NCBI RefSeq assembly: GCF_004135975.1
Contig: NZ_CP026538.1
Span: 1,736,001-1,800,000, forward strand
Direction of reading: 5' to 3'
Origin: Solidesulfovibrio carbinolicus
GTDB taxonomy: Bacteria > Desulfobacterota > Desulfovibrionia > Desulfovibrionales > Desulfovibrionaceae
DNA: 64,000 bases
A program made the translations under genes and the position numbers. Under the pieces are notes generated by a model. It was not told the DNA's origin. It worked only from the letters and a program-made list of their open reading frames with translations, and did not search any database. Below are positions 29,030 to 37,547 of this stretch, piece by piece. Positions within the stretch are counted from its first letter, which is position 1. The number at the start of each line of letters is the position of its first letter.

Positions 29030-29971
29030 ATGCATCACGCCTTGCTTTTGGCCGCTGCCGCCGGCCTGGACCTGATTTTCGGCGATCCTCGTGAGCTGCC
29101 GCATCCGGTGCGGGGCATCGGCTGGTGCTACGCCCGCCTGGACGCCCTGGCCGACCGCCTTGGCCGGCGCGGCCGGTTTTTTGGCGCGCTGTCCGTGATC
29201 GCCGTGGCCGGCGGCGGCGCCCTGATCGTGGCGGCGGCCGGCGCGCTGCCCATCGTGGGCACGGTGTTGGCCGTCTATTTCGCCTATGCCGGCTTGGCCC
29301 TGGGCAGCCTTTTGGCCGAAGGACGGCGCGCGGCACGCTTCTTGATTGCCGGGGATATGGAAGCGGCCCGCATGGCCGTTGGCGGGCTGGTCAGCCGCGA
29401 CGTGGCCGGCCTGGACGCCCCGGAGTTGTGGCGGGCCTTGGCCGAGTCCGTGGCGGAGAACGCCAACGACGGCTTCGTGGCCCCGTTTTTCTGGCTGGCC
29501 GTGACCGGTCCGGCCGGACTGTGGGCCTACAAGGCGGTATCCACGGCCGACTCCATGTGGGGCTACCGCACCCCGCGCCACGAGCGGCTCGGCTGGTTCG
29601 GGGCCCGGGCCGACGACGTCCTGGCTTGGCTGCCGGCCCGGCTGACCGTGGCCGCCCTGTGGCTGGCGGCGCGGCTCATGGGCGCGGGGCGCGGCGTTCG
29701 CCTGGGCGACATCGCCAGGGACGCGGCCAAAAGCGCCAGCCCCAACGCCGGCTGGCCCATGGCCGCTGCGGCCTGGCTGTGCGGCGGCAGTATGGGCGGC
29801 CCGACGCGCTACCATGGCGCGCTGGTCGAAAAGCCCCGGCTGGGGCCGCCGGGCCGTCCTTGGGATGCGGCCCGCTATGAATTGCTGAGCGCCATGGTAT
29901 TGTTTGCGGGGTGTATTGTTGCAGTGGGAACAGTTGCCTTGTGTAGCATAGGGATATGGTCTGTTGTGTGA
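29030..29971 (+). CDS. cbiB: Adenosylcobinamide-phosphate synthase
   Basis: Membrane enzyme that attaches aminopropanol phosphate to adenosylcobyric acid in B12 synthesis (CbiB/CobD). 313 residues, several hydrophobic helices. Family landmarks: DLIFGDPRELPHPVRGIG, the LAESVAENANDGFVAPFFW segment, YKAVSTADSMWGYR and KSASPNAGWPMAA. No other cobalamin gene lies in the window. Start ATG at 29030 comes just before the first helix; the ribosome site (GGAAGAA) is only fair. Confidence 0.95.
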   Translation: MHHALLLAAAAGLDLIFGDPRELPHPVRGIGWCYARLDALADRLGRRGRFFGALSVIAVAGGGALIVAAAGALPIVGTVLAVYFAYAGLALGSLLAEGRRAARFLIAGDMEAARMAVGGLVSRDVAGLDAPELWRALAESVAENANDGFVAPFFWLAVTGPAGLWAYKAVSTADSMWGYRTPRHERLGWFGARADDVLAWLPARLTVAALWLAARLMGAGRGVRLGDIARDAAKSASPNAGWPMAAAAWLCGGSMGGPTRYHGALVEKPRLGPPGRPWDAARYELLSAMVLFAGCIVAVGTVALCSIGIWSVV

Positions 29972-30052
29972 TTGTTGCCGTCGAGGTGAATCATCTGATC
30001 TTTATTTTTCCAGTCTGTAATATCGATGGCAGCACAAAAAAATGATTTTTTG

Positions 30053-30081
30053 TTGACGAGATTCTGTTTTTGGTGATAGGC
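30053..30081 (+). promoter_or_regulatory. Possible promoter of the cold-shock gene
   Basis: TTGACG at 30053-30058, then about 17 bases, then ATAGGC/GATAGG, within an AT-rich stretch that contrasts with the GC-rich surroundings. The -10 box is weak, so the assignment is tentative. Confidence 0.3.
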
Positions 30082-30114
30082 GATAAAGTACGATTTTTTC
30101 AGGAGGGCAGACTC

Positions 30115-30321
30115 ATGGCTTTTGAAGGTACAGTCAAGTGGTTCAGTGACAAGAAAGGCTATGGATTCATCATGCGCGAAGGCGAAGATGACGTCTTTGT
30201 CCATTACTCTTCCATTGAAGGGGATGGCTTTCGTACGCTTCGCGAGGGTGAGCAAGTAACGTTTGAGATTCTCCAGGGCGAACGTGGTCCCAAAGCCTCT
30301 AACGTGGTGCGGCCCGCCTAG
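30115..30321 (+). CDS. Cold-shock domain protein
   Basis: 68-residue CspA-type RNA chaperone. Both RNA-binding motifs are intact: RNP1 KGYGFI (14-19) and RNP2 VFVHYS (27-32). AGGAGGG lies 7 bases before the ATG. Single gene with an AT-rich leader and a strong terminator, as expected for an abundantly expressed small protein. Confidence 0.96.
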   Translation: MAFEGTVKWFSDKKGYGFIMREGEDDVFVHYSSIEGDGFRTLREGEQVTFEILQGERGPKASNVVRPA

Positions 30322-30343
30322 CCACATTGCCCTATTGCACAAG

Positions 30344-30381
30344 ACAAAGCCCCCGTCGGACCTCTCCGGCGGGGGCTTTGT
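30344..30381. terminator. Terminator between cold-shock gene and proC
   Basis: ACAAAGCCCCCG pairs with CGGGGGCTTTGT across a 14-base loop; works on both strands for two convergent genes. Confidence 0.85.
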
Positions 30382-30408
30382 GACGTTTGTGCGCCAACTG
30401 AAAGCGCT

Positions 30409-31209
30409 TTACGCGCCCAGAGCCTTGGAGCGGTCCCGGGAGGCCACGGCGGCGTCGATGATGGCCGCCCGCACGGCTTGGCGGTCCAGGTGCATCAGCG
30501 CCTCGATGGTGGTGCCGGCCGGCGAAGTCACCATCTCGCGCAGGATGCTCGGATGGAGGTTCGTTTCCGCCGCCAGTTTGGACGTGCCGGCAAAAAGGCC
30601 GATGACGATGTCGGTGGCCTTGTCGCGGGGGAAGCCCATGAGCACGCCGGACTCGATGAGCGCCTCCATGAAGTGGAGCACGTAGGCCGGACCCGAGCCG
30701 GCAAGGCCGGTAAAGGCGTCGAAGAACTGCTCTTGCAGTACGTAGGTGCGCCCCAGGGCGGCAAAAAGCGTCTCGACAAAGGCCTTGCGCTCGGCGTCCA
30801 AGGCCGGATCGTCCAGACACAGGGCGAACTGGCCCGCGCCGACCAGGGCCGGGGTGTTGGGCATCACCCGCACCACCGGACACTTGCCGGCCGAGAGTTC
30901 CCGCAGCCGGGTCATGGTGACCCCGGCCACGATGGACACGAGCACCGTCTCCGGACCTAAGGCCGGGGCCAGCTCGGCCATGGCCGCAGCCAGATACTGC
31001 GGCTTGACGCACAGGATCAGATAATCGCTGCCGGCCGCCAGATCCTCGGGAGTCGCGGCCGGTTTGGCCAGCTTGTCGGCGGCCAGGGCCGCCACCTTGG
31101 CGGCGTCCACGTCGTAGGCCAGGGCCGAGACGTCGGGAACGGCGGCGAGACCCTTGATGATGGCCGCGCCCATGTTGCCCGCGCCGAGAAATCCGATGAC
31201 GGCGGCCAT
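30409..31209 (-). CDS. proC: Pyrroline-5-carboxylate reductase
   Basis: Last step of proline synthesis, NAD(P)H-dependent. 266 residues with the dinucleotide fold GFLGAGNMG at the N-terminus, CVKPQ, VRVMPNTPALVG, and the C-terminal dimer motif FDAFTGLAGSGPAYV followed by SPAGTTIEAL. The gene starts 4 bases after the ndk stop, so the two are cotranscribed. Confidence 0.96.
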   Translation of the reverse strand: MAAVIGFLGAGNMGAAIIKGLAAVPDVSALAYDVDAAKVAALAADKLAKPAATPEDLAAGSDYLILCVKPQYLAAAMAELAPALGPETVLVSIVAGVTMTRLRELSAGKCPVVRVMPNTPALVGAGQFALCLDDPALDAERKAFVETLFAALGRTYVLQEQFFDAFTGLAGSGPAYVLHFMEALIESGVLMGFPRDKATDIVIGLFAGTSKLAAETNLHPSILREMVTSPAGTTIEALMHLDRQAVRAAIIDAAVASRDRSKALGA

Positions 31210-31213
31210 GGCC

Positions 31214-31630
31214 TTAGCCCACCATTTCCAGGGCGCTGAAGAAATAGCCGGTCTCGACGGCGGCCGTCTCCGGAGCGTCGGAGCCGTGGACCGAGTTCTT
31301 CTCAATGTCCAGGGCGTAGCACTTGCGGATGGTGCCTTCCTCGGCGTTGGCCGGGTTGGTGGCGCCCATGAGCTTGCGGTACTTGGCGATGGCGTCGTCG
31401 CCTTCCAGGATGGACACGACCACCGGGCCGGAGGTCATGAAATCGACCAGGCTGCGGAAGAACGGACGCTCCTTGTGCACGGCGTAAAAGCCCTCGGCCT
31501 CGGCGGTGGAAAGACGGATCATCTTCATGGCCACGACCTTGAGGCCGGAATCCTGGATCATTTTGAGGATGGCGCCGGCCAGGTTGCGCTCAACGGCGTC
31601 GGGTTTGATGATGGAAAGGGTGCGTTCCAT
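31214..31630 (-). CDS. ndk: Nucleoside diphosphate kinase
   Basis: 138-residue NDK that equilibrates nucleoside tri- and diphosphates. Phosphohistidine H115 lies in KNSVHGSD; N-terminal [14 protein letters not shown] and the [14 protein letters not shown] loop are canonical. Upstream gene of the ndk-proC pair. Confidence 0.97.
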   Translation of the reverse strand: MERTLSIIKPDAVERNLAGAILKMIQDSGLKVVAMKMIRLSTAEAEGFYAVHKERPFFRSLVDFMTSGPVVVSILEGDDAIAKYRKLMGATNPANAEEGTIRKCYALDIEKNSVHGSDAPETAAVETGYFFSALEMVG

Positions 31631-31734
31631 GGATGTGCTCCTTGATGGTGATGGTTTCGGGACAAAGCCCGGCGTGCGGCCCTTACCGCGAATCCGCCGC
31701 CAAGGCAAATGCCGCGAATGGGAGGGAAGAGAAG

Positions 31735-31790
31735 AAGCCTTGGCGGCTGGGGGCCTGAGGCCCCCAGCCCCCCCATATGGAGAAAGGTTT
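31735..31790. repeat. Type-B G/C palindrome upstream of ndk
   Basis: CTGGGGGCCT and AGGCCCCCAG form a stem, with AGCCTTGGCGG before and CCCCCCATATGGAGAAAGG after. Probably the terminator of the CBS-protein gene's upstream neighbour or an insulator; same family as 17.3 and 54.5 kb. Confidence 0.6.
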
Positions 31791-31861
31791 AAAGGGGTTT
31801 TGACGAGGATTGGCTGAGGCCTGGACCCCCGGTTCTTTATCGATGCAGAGTGGTAGGGGGG

Positions 31862-33103
31862 TCATGCGCGGCCGGCAATGGCGCGCAGCACGGCTTCCCG
31901 GTCCACCATGCCGCGAAGCTTGCCGTCGTCGTCGGTGACCACCAGACGCTTCACCCCGTGGACGATCATTTTTTGTAACACGTCGGTGAGCGCCGCGTCC
32001 TCGGCCACGCTGTAGACCGTGGTCTGCATGGCCTCGCCGGCCGTACCCGTGGAACATACGCCGGCGTCCTCATCGTCGTCCTTTTTCCCGAAAAGCGCCC
32101 GCAAAATGCCCGGACGCTTGGCCGGACCGCAACGAGCCAGCAAATCGCCGTCGTGGACGATGCCGACCACCTTGCCGGCGGCATCCAGAACCACCACCCG
32201 CCGCAGCGGCGAGGCGATCAGCCGGGCCGCCACGTCAAGCAGCGGTTCGTCGGGCTTTGCCGTGGGCACGTCGGTGATCAGCACGTCCCGGGCCTGCTGC
32301 ATGAGTCCGGCCGTGAAACGCGGCATGGCCTCGGTCGAAGCAGTCGGCACCTTGGCCGCGGCCCGCAAAATGTCCGTGCGGCTGACAATGCCGATGAGTT
32401 CCCCGGCCTCGTCCACCACCGGCAACCGCTTGAGACCCTTTTTCACCATGCGCTCGGACGCTTCCCGCAGGCTCGCCCGCTCGCCGACGGTCTCGGCCGG
32501 CGCGGTCATGACCTCCTTGGCGGTATGCCCCGAAAGGGCCGCCGCCGCCTCTTCCCGGGCGTCGGCCGGCAACAGCCCGAACAGCGACAACCGGGCCGAC
32601 AGCCCGCCGCGCGTCAGCAGATCGCCGCCCGTGACCACGCCCAGAACCTTGCGCCCGGCGTCCACCACCGGCACGGCCTTGACGTGGCGGGCCACCAGCA
32701 GCTCCACCACCTCGCCAAGGTCCGTGTCCGGCCCAACCGATGCCACGTCCGCCGCCATGACGTCGCGCACCCGCACCGGACACCGGAACAGGGCCGCCAT
32801 GCGCTGGCGCGTCACCACGCCGCCCTTGGCAAGCTTTTCGATCCGGGGCAGCAAGGCGTCGATGCGCTCGGGCCGGTCGGCGATCTCCACCACCATGGGC
32901 AGGTCTTCGGACAGCCGCAAAATTTTCGCCGTATGCACGAGGCTCCCGGCTCCAAAGCCCAGTACGCCGCGAAACACCGTGGCCCCGGCCGCGCCATGCC
33001 GCCGGGCTTCCTCCACCACCAGCTCATAAGCCGGCCGGCCGTCCACCCGGTCCGACTCGCCGCAGTATACCCGCACCAAATCGATTTCCATCCAGTCCGA
33101 CAT
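31862..33103 (-). CDS. DUF190 protein fused to four CBS motifs
   Basis: 413 residues: an N-terminal DUF190 domain (about 1-105, PII-like fold; EIDLVRVYCGESDRVDGRP) followed by two Bateman modules (CBS pairs, about 110-270 and 275-410, each with RDVM/KEVMTAP-like and VVDxxGxxxGxV repeats). DUF190 proteins are commonly encoded beside CrcB/Fluc fluoride channels, and crcB lies upstream on the same strand here. CBS pairs usually bind adenine nucleotides, so the protein may tune fluoride export to energy state; this is inference. Confidence 0.85.
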   Translation of the reverse strand: MSDWMEIDLVRVYCGESDRVDGRPAYELVVEEARRHGAAGATVFRGVLGFGAGSLVHTAKILRLSEDLPMVVEIADRPERIDALLPRIEKLAKGGVVTRQRMAALFRCPVRVRDVMAADVASVGPDTDLGEVVELLVARHVKAVPVVDAGRKVLGVVTGGDLLTRGGLSARLSLFGLLPADAREEAAAALSGHTAKEVMTAPAETVGERASLREASERMVKKGLKRLPVVDEAGELIGIVSRTDILRAAAKVPTASTEAMPRFTAGLMQQARDVLITDVPTAKPDEPLLDVAARLIASPLRRVVVLDAAGKVVGIVHDGDLLARCGPAKRPGILRALFGKKDDDEDAGVCSTGTAGEAMQTTVYSVAEDAALTDVLQKMIVHGVKRLVVTDDDGKLRGMVDREAVLRAIAGRA

Positions 33104-33120
33104 AGATGCTCCATGGTAAG

Positions 33121-33502
33121 CAAGCGGGCTCTGCCCGCGCCCGCCGGGGGGGATAATCCCCCCCGGACCCCCTTGATTGGGGGCGCTGTCGCGGCGCGGG
33201 AAGCCCGCGCCGCGACAGCGCCCCCAATCAATGGATTCCAGAGGCCATGATCAAGCCACTAATATCTGGTTGTTCTTTCTCCACCAATTCGGCCCCGCTT
33301 CGGGGCCGAGGGCCGGTTGGGGTCGGGATTTTGGCTGGGAATAACGGCGCGCCAGCGCCGAGATTCCCGGCCAAAATCCCGACCCCATCTTCGCGTGACG
33401 CCGCCAGCCGCCGTCCACTCTCCCGCCCGCCTGCCCACCCAGCCTGGGGGTCCGGGGGGCTAAGCCCCCCGGCGGGCGCGGGCAGAGCCCGCTCTTCCTC
33501 TT
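33121..33502. repeat. Composite palindromic element, left copy
   Basis: Mosaic of a type-C palindrome (33121-33172), a perfect 28-bp hairpin (33173-33200 with 33204-33231, loop AAG), a unique spacer, a 132-bp core (33274-33405) and another type-C palindrome (about 33447-33502). The core itself holds two stems, one of 24 bp (33319-33342 with 33363-33386). The same mosaic occurs in reverse orientation at 36225-36605. Lies between crcB and the DUF190-CBS gene and fills the 437-base gap there. Confidence 0.85.
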
Positions 33503-33540
33503 CCTCACCCTCAACCTCTCCCTCTCTTACCCCCTTCTCG

Positions 33541-33918
33541 CTACACCAGCCGTCCCAGCGCCAGGCCGGCGAACAGGGCGGCGAAGCCGAGGAGGGTTTG
33601 GAAGCCGAGGTTGGCGAAAAGGGCGAGGTAGCGGTGGTCTTCGAGCAGGCCGCCGCTTTCGAAGATGAAGGTGGAGAAGGTGGTGAACGCGCCCATGAAG
33701 CCGGTGAGCAGCACGACGCGCGCTTCGGTGCGCAGCAGCATGCGGTCCGCGCCGGCTTCCCAGACCAGGCCGAAGAGGAAGCATCCCAGGATGTTGACGA
33801 CCGCCGTGCCCCAGGGGAAATCCCGGCCCAGGACATCGTAGACCAGTCCCGAGAGCCAGTAGCGGGCCAGGGTGCCGGCGGCTCCGGCCAGGGCGATAAG
33901 TCCCAGTTTTTCGAGCAT
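33541..33918 (-). CDS. crcB: Fluoride ion channel CrcB/Fluc
   Basis: 125-residue, four-helix dual-topology fluoride exporter. The conserved Asn N42 (VVNILGCFLFG) and the phenylalanine-box region GFMGAFTTFSTF (73-84) are present. Divergent from nifU. No fluoride riboswitch could be recognised upstream. Confidence 0.93.
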   Translation of the reverse strand: MLEKLGLIALAGAAGTLARYWLSGLVYDVLGRDFPWGTAVVNILGCFLFGLVWEAGADRMLLRTEARVVLLTGFMGAFTTFSTFIFESGGLLEDHRYLALFANLGFQTLLGFAALFAGLALGRLV

Positions 33919-34012
33919 GTCGCCACTCCGGTGGCGGGCGGCGAGGGTACGCGCGTCCGAGTGATTTCGTGTTTTTTCTTACGCCTGGGCGCAAAAAGCG
34001 TAAAGGGCGCGG

Positions 34013-34040
34013 TTGACGAAACCAATCCCATCGTTATGGT
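34013..34040 (+). promoter_or_regulatory. Candidate sigma-70 promoter of nifUS
   Basis: TTGACG and TATGGT with a 16-base spacer, ending about 115 bases before the nifU start codon. Confidence 0.45.
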
Positions 34041-34155
34041 ATGAATTTGTCACGGGTCTTTGAAAAAACGGGGTTCGCCCCTTTTCGCCAACCGCCTTTT
34101 GCGGCATACACTGGCGTTGCGACGCCGGCCGCGTGCCGACGCAACGGAGGTCAAC

Positions 34156-35001
34156 ATGTGGGAATATACGGATAAAGTCAGGGATCATTTTCTCAATCCG
34201 AGAAATGTCGGCAGCCTCAATGACGCCAACGCGGTGGGCGAGGTGGGATCGCTTGCCTGCGGCGACGCGCTCAAGCTTTTTCTCAAGATCAGCGATGCCG
34301 GCGTCATTGAGGACGCGAGCTTTCAGACCTTCGGCTGCGCTTCGGCCATTGCCTCCAGTTCGGTTTTGACCGAGTTGCTCAAGGGCAAGACCATCGAGGA
34401 AGCCAAGGCGCTGACCAACAAGGACATCGCCGAGTTCCTGGGCGGGCTGCCCAAGGAAAAGATGCACTGCTCGGTCATGGGCCAGGAGGCCCTGGAAGCG
34501 GCCCTGGCCAATTATCTGGGCGAGAAGGCCCCGGAGCACGAGCCCGAAGGGGAGCTCGTGTGCAAGTGTTTCGGCGTCTACGACGGCCAGTTGCGCCGGG
34601 CCATCCGCGAGAATAAGCTGACCACGGTCGAGGAGATCACGGACTACACCAAGGCCGGCGGCGGCTGCGGCGATTGTCTGGAAAAGCTGGCCGCCATCCT
34701 GGCCGACGAACTCGGCCAGGCCGCCAAAAAGCCGCTGGTCGAGCTGGAAGTCAAGCGCCCCATGACCAACCTGGAGCGCATGAAGCTCGTGACCAAGGTC
34801 ATGGAGGAGGAGATTCGCCCCAACCTCAAGAAGGACGGCGGCGACATCGAACTGGTGGACATCGACGGCCAGACGGTCTTCGTGTCGCTTCGCGGGGCCT
34901 GCAAGGGCTGCCCGAGCAGCAACGTGACGCTGACCGAATTCGTGCAAAAGCGGCTCCAGGAGCTGGTCGAACCCGGCATCACGGTCAAGGAGGCGCGGTA
35001 A
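34156..35001 (+). CDS. nifU: Fe-S cluster scaffold NifU
   Basis: 281-residue three-domain NifU. N-terminal IscU-like scaffold with C35, C61, C105; central BFD-type [2Fe-2S] domain with C136, C138, C171, C174; C-terminal Nfu domain with CKGC (C249, C252). Assembles clusters from sulfur delivered by NifS. GGAGG lies 5 bases before the ATG. The stop overlaps the nifS start (TAATG). Without nif genes nearby this is probably the housekeeping Fe-S machinery of the cell, as in other sulfate reducers. Confidence 0.96.
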   Translation: MWEYTDKVRDHFLNPRNVGSLNDANAVGEVGSLACGDALKLFLKISDAGVIEDASFQTFGCASAIASSSVLTELLKGKTIEEAKALTNKDIAEFLGGLPKEKMHCSVMGQEALEAALANYLGEKAPEHEPEGELVCKCFGVYDGQLRRAIRENKLTTVEEITDYTKAGGGCGDCLEKLAAILADELGQAAKKPLVELEVKRPMTNLERMKLVTKVMEEEIRPNLKKDGGDIELVDIDGQTVFVSLRGACKGCPSSNVTLTEFVQKRLQELVEPGITVKEAR

Positions 35002-36188
35002 TGAACCCGGTCGTCTATCTCGACAACAACGCCACCACCCGGGTCGCCCCGGAAGTGGCGGAAGCGATGCTGCCGTACCTGACGGAATTCTACGGCAACC
35101 CCTCCAGCATGCATTCCTTTGGCGGCCAGGTCGGCATGCAACTCAAAAAGGCCCGGGCCGACGTCGCTGCGGCCCTGGGCTGCGATCCGGCGGAGCTGAT
35201 TTTCACCTCCTGCGGCTCGGAGTCGGACAACACCGCCATTTTGAGCGCCCTGGCCGCCCAGCCCGAGAAAAAGCACCTCGTTACCACCCGGGTGGAGCAT
35301 CCGGCCGTGTTGAGCCTGGCCAAGCACCTGGAAGAAAAGGGCTACGAGGTCACCTATCTCGGCGTTGACGACAAGGGCAACCTGGATCTGGACGAGTTGG
35401 CCGGCGCCGTCCGCAAGGACACGGCCATCGTGTCCGTCATGTATGCCAACAACGAAACCGGCGTCATTTTCCCCATCCCGGAGATCGCCGCCCTGTGCAA
35501 GGCCAAGGGCGTGCTGTTCCACACCGACGCGGTCCAGGCCGTGGGCAAGATCGACATCGATCTGTCCAAGCTGCCCGTGGACATGCTCTCGCTGTCCGGC
35601 CACAAGCTCCATGCGCCCAAGGGCGTCGGCGTCCTGTATGTTCGCAAGGGCACGCCGTTTCGGCCGTTTCTCATCGGCGGCCACCAGGAACGCGGCCGCC
35701 GGGCCGGCACCGAAAACACCGCCGGCATCATCGCCCTGGCTGCGGCCATGACCCTGGCCAAGGAACACATGGCCGAGGAGAATACGCGGGTAAAGGCGCT
35801 GCGCGACCGGCTCGAAGCCGGCATCCTGGCCGCCGTGCCCCATAGCCAGATAAACGGCGACACGGCTCACCGGCTGCCCAACACCACCAGCATCGCGTTT
35901 AAGTTCGTCGAAGGCGAAGCCATTCTCCTCATGCTCGACCAGTACGGCATCTGCGCCAGCTCCGGCTCGGCCTGCACCTCGGGAAGCCTCGAACCCTCCC
36001 ACGTGCTGCGGGCCATGGGCGTGCCGTTCACCTACGCCCACGGCTCCATCCGGTTCAGCCTGTCGCGGTATACCACCGACGCCGACATCGATCTCGTCCT
36101 CGACAAGCTGCCCGGCATCATCGAAACCCTGCGGCGCATGTCGCCGTTCCGCGAGGAAGAAGCCGCCAAGCCGGCGTGCACGTGTTGA
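35001..36188 (+). CDS. nifS: Cysteine desulfurase NifS/IscS type
   Basis: 395-residue PLP enzyme that takes sulfur from cysteine for NifU. PLP lysine K202 in SGHKLHAPKG and the catalytic cysteine C325 in SSGSACTSGS (class I loop). N-terminal YLDNNATTRV typical. Translationally coupled to nifU. The C-terminus ends in ...KPACTC, a Cys-x-Cys tail not present in the textbook enzymes. Confidence 0.95.
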   Translation: MNPVVYLDNNATTRVAPEVAEAMLPYLTEFYGNPSSMHSFGGQVGMQLKKARADVAAALGCDPAELIFTSCGSESDNTAILSALAAQPEKKHLVTTRVEHPAVLSLAKHLEEKGYEVTYLGVDDKGNLDLDELAGAVRKDTAIVSVMYANNETGVIFPIPEIAALCKAKGVLFHTDAVQAVGKIDIDLSKLPVDMLSLSGHKLHAPKGVGVLYVRKGTPFRPFLIGGHQERGRRAGTENTAGIIALAAAMTLAKEHMAEENTRVKALRDRLEAGILAAVPHSQINGDTAHRLPNTTSIAFKFVEGEAILLMLDQYGICASSGSACTSGSLEPSHVLRAMGVPFTYAHGSIRFSLSRYTTDADIDLVLDKLPGIIETLRRMSPFREEEAAKPACTC

Positions 36189-36224
36189 TGCGGCAGCGCC
36201 CGTGAGCCTGCTGGGACGCTGTCC

Positions 36225-36605
36225 CAGACCCTGCCAGGGCGCTGCCCTGGACCCGCCGGGGGACTCAGTCCCCCGGACCCCCGGCATGGGTGGGGTAGGC
36301 GGGTGGGAGGATGGACGGCGGCGTCGCGCGAAGATGGGGTCGGGATTTTGGCCGGGAATCTCGGCGCTGGCGCGCCGTTATTCCCGGCCAAAATCCCGAC
36401 CCCAACCGGCCCTCGGCCCCGAGGCGGGGCCGAATTGGTGGAGAAAGAGTTTTTAAAAAACGTTGTCGGCGTGATTATCGTCTCGTATCCCTTTGATTGG
36501 GTGGCGCGATGGCGGCGCGGGCTTCCCGCGTCGCCATCGCGCCACCCAGGCAAGGGGGTCCGGGGGGGATTATCCCCCCCGGCGGGTCCGGGCAGAGCCC
36601 GGTTA
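36225..36605. repeat. Composite palindromic element, right copy (inverted)
   Basis: Reverse-complement counterpart of the element at 33121-33502: type-C palindrome, 132-bp core (36317-36448, three mismatches to the left copy by eye), unique spacer, a 29-bp hairpin (36493-36521 with 36525-36553, loop CTT), and a type-C palindrome ending at 36605. It fills the 429-base gap between nifS and cysK. The hairpin arms differ from the left copy at matching positions, so pairing is mostly kept. Confidence 0.85.
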
Positions 36606-36617
36606 ATGGGAGTGGCC

Positions 36618-37547
36618 ATGCGAATTGCAAACAATATGCTGGAGTTGGTGGGCAAAACGCCCATGGTGTGGTTGACCCGGATGGCCGAGGGCTGTTCGGC
36701 TCGGGTGGCGGCCAAGCTGGAGTCGTTTAACCCCTGTTCGTCGGTCAAGGACCGCATCGGCGTGGCCATGATCGAGGCGGCCGAGCGGGAAGGCAAGATC
36801 GGCCCGGGCGCGGTCATTGTGGAACCGACCTCGGGCAACACCGGCATCGGCCTGGCTTTCATGTGCGCCGTGCGCGGCTATACGCTCATTTTGACCATGC
36901 CGGAGTCCATGAGCCTGGAGCGGCGCACGCTGCTCAAGGGCTTTGGGGCGCGGCTGGTGCTGACCCCGGCGGCCAAGGGCATGTCCGGGGCGGTGGAGCG
37001 GGCCAGGGAGCTGGTGGCCGAAATGCCCGGGGCGTTTATGCCCATGCAGTTCGCCAATCCGGCCAACCCGGAAGTCCATGCCCTGACCACCGGGCCGGAG
37101 ATCTGGGACGACACGGACGGGCTCGTGGACATTTTCGTGGCCGGCGTCGGCACGGGCGGCACGGTGACGGGCGTTGCCCGGTCGCTCAAGGCCAGGAAGC
37201 CGAGTCTCAAGGCTATTGCCGTGGAGCCGGCGGCCAGTCCGGTCTTGTCCGGCGGTAAGCCCGGGCCGCACGCCATCCAGGGCATCGGCGCGGGGTTCGT
37301 GCCCGAGGTGCTGGACCGCGGCGTGGTGGACGAGGTGGTGACCGTGGCCAATGAGGACGCCCTGGCCACGGCTAGGCGGCTTTTGCGCGAGGAAGGCATT
37401 TTGTGCGGCATTTCTTCCGGGGCCAATGCCTATGCCGCCTTGGAACTCGCCCGCCGGCCGGAAAACGCCGGCAAGGTGATCGTTTTCATCGTCTGTGACA
37501 CGGGCGAGCGCTATCTTTCCACGCCGCTTTTCACCGAGGGGGTCTGA
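36618..37547 (+). CDS. cysK: Cysteine synthase
   Basis: O-acetylserine sulfhydrylase, 309 residues, makes cysteine from O-acetylserine and sulfide. PLP lysine in SSVKDRIG, substrate loop PTSGNTGIG, and GTGGTVTG phosphate cup are canonical. GGAG lies 6 bases before ATG 36618; another ATG twelve bases upstream is less well placed. The stop overlaps the cysE start as TGATG. Confidence 0.96.
   Translation: MRIANNMLELVGKTPMVWLTRMAEGCSARVAAKLESFNPCSSVKDRIGVAMIEAAEREGKIGPGAVIVEPTSGNTGIGLAFMCAVRGYTLILTMPESMSLERRTLLKGFGARLVLTPAAKGMSGAVERARELVAEMPGAFMPMQFANPANPEVHALTTGPEIWDDTDGLVDIFVAGVGTGGTVTGVARSLKARKPSLKAIAVEPAASPVLSGGKPGPHAIQGIGAGFVPEVLDRGVVDEVVTVANEDALATARRLLREEGILCGISSGANAYAALELARRPENAGKVIVFIVCDTGERYLSTPLFTEGV

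Noticed and set aside
33919-34155. Fluoride riboswitch upstream of crcB
   Set aside because: The conserved GG.GAUGG and downstream pseudoknot segments are not present in the leader of either strand.
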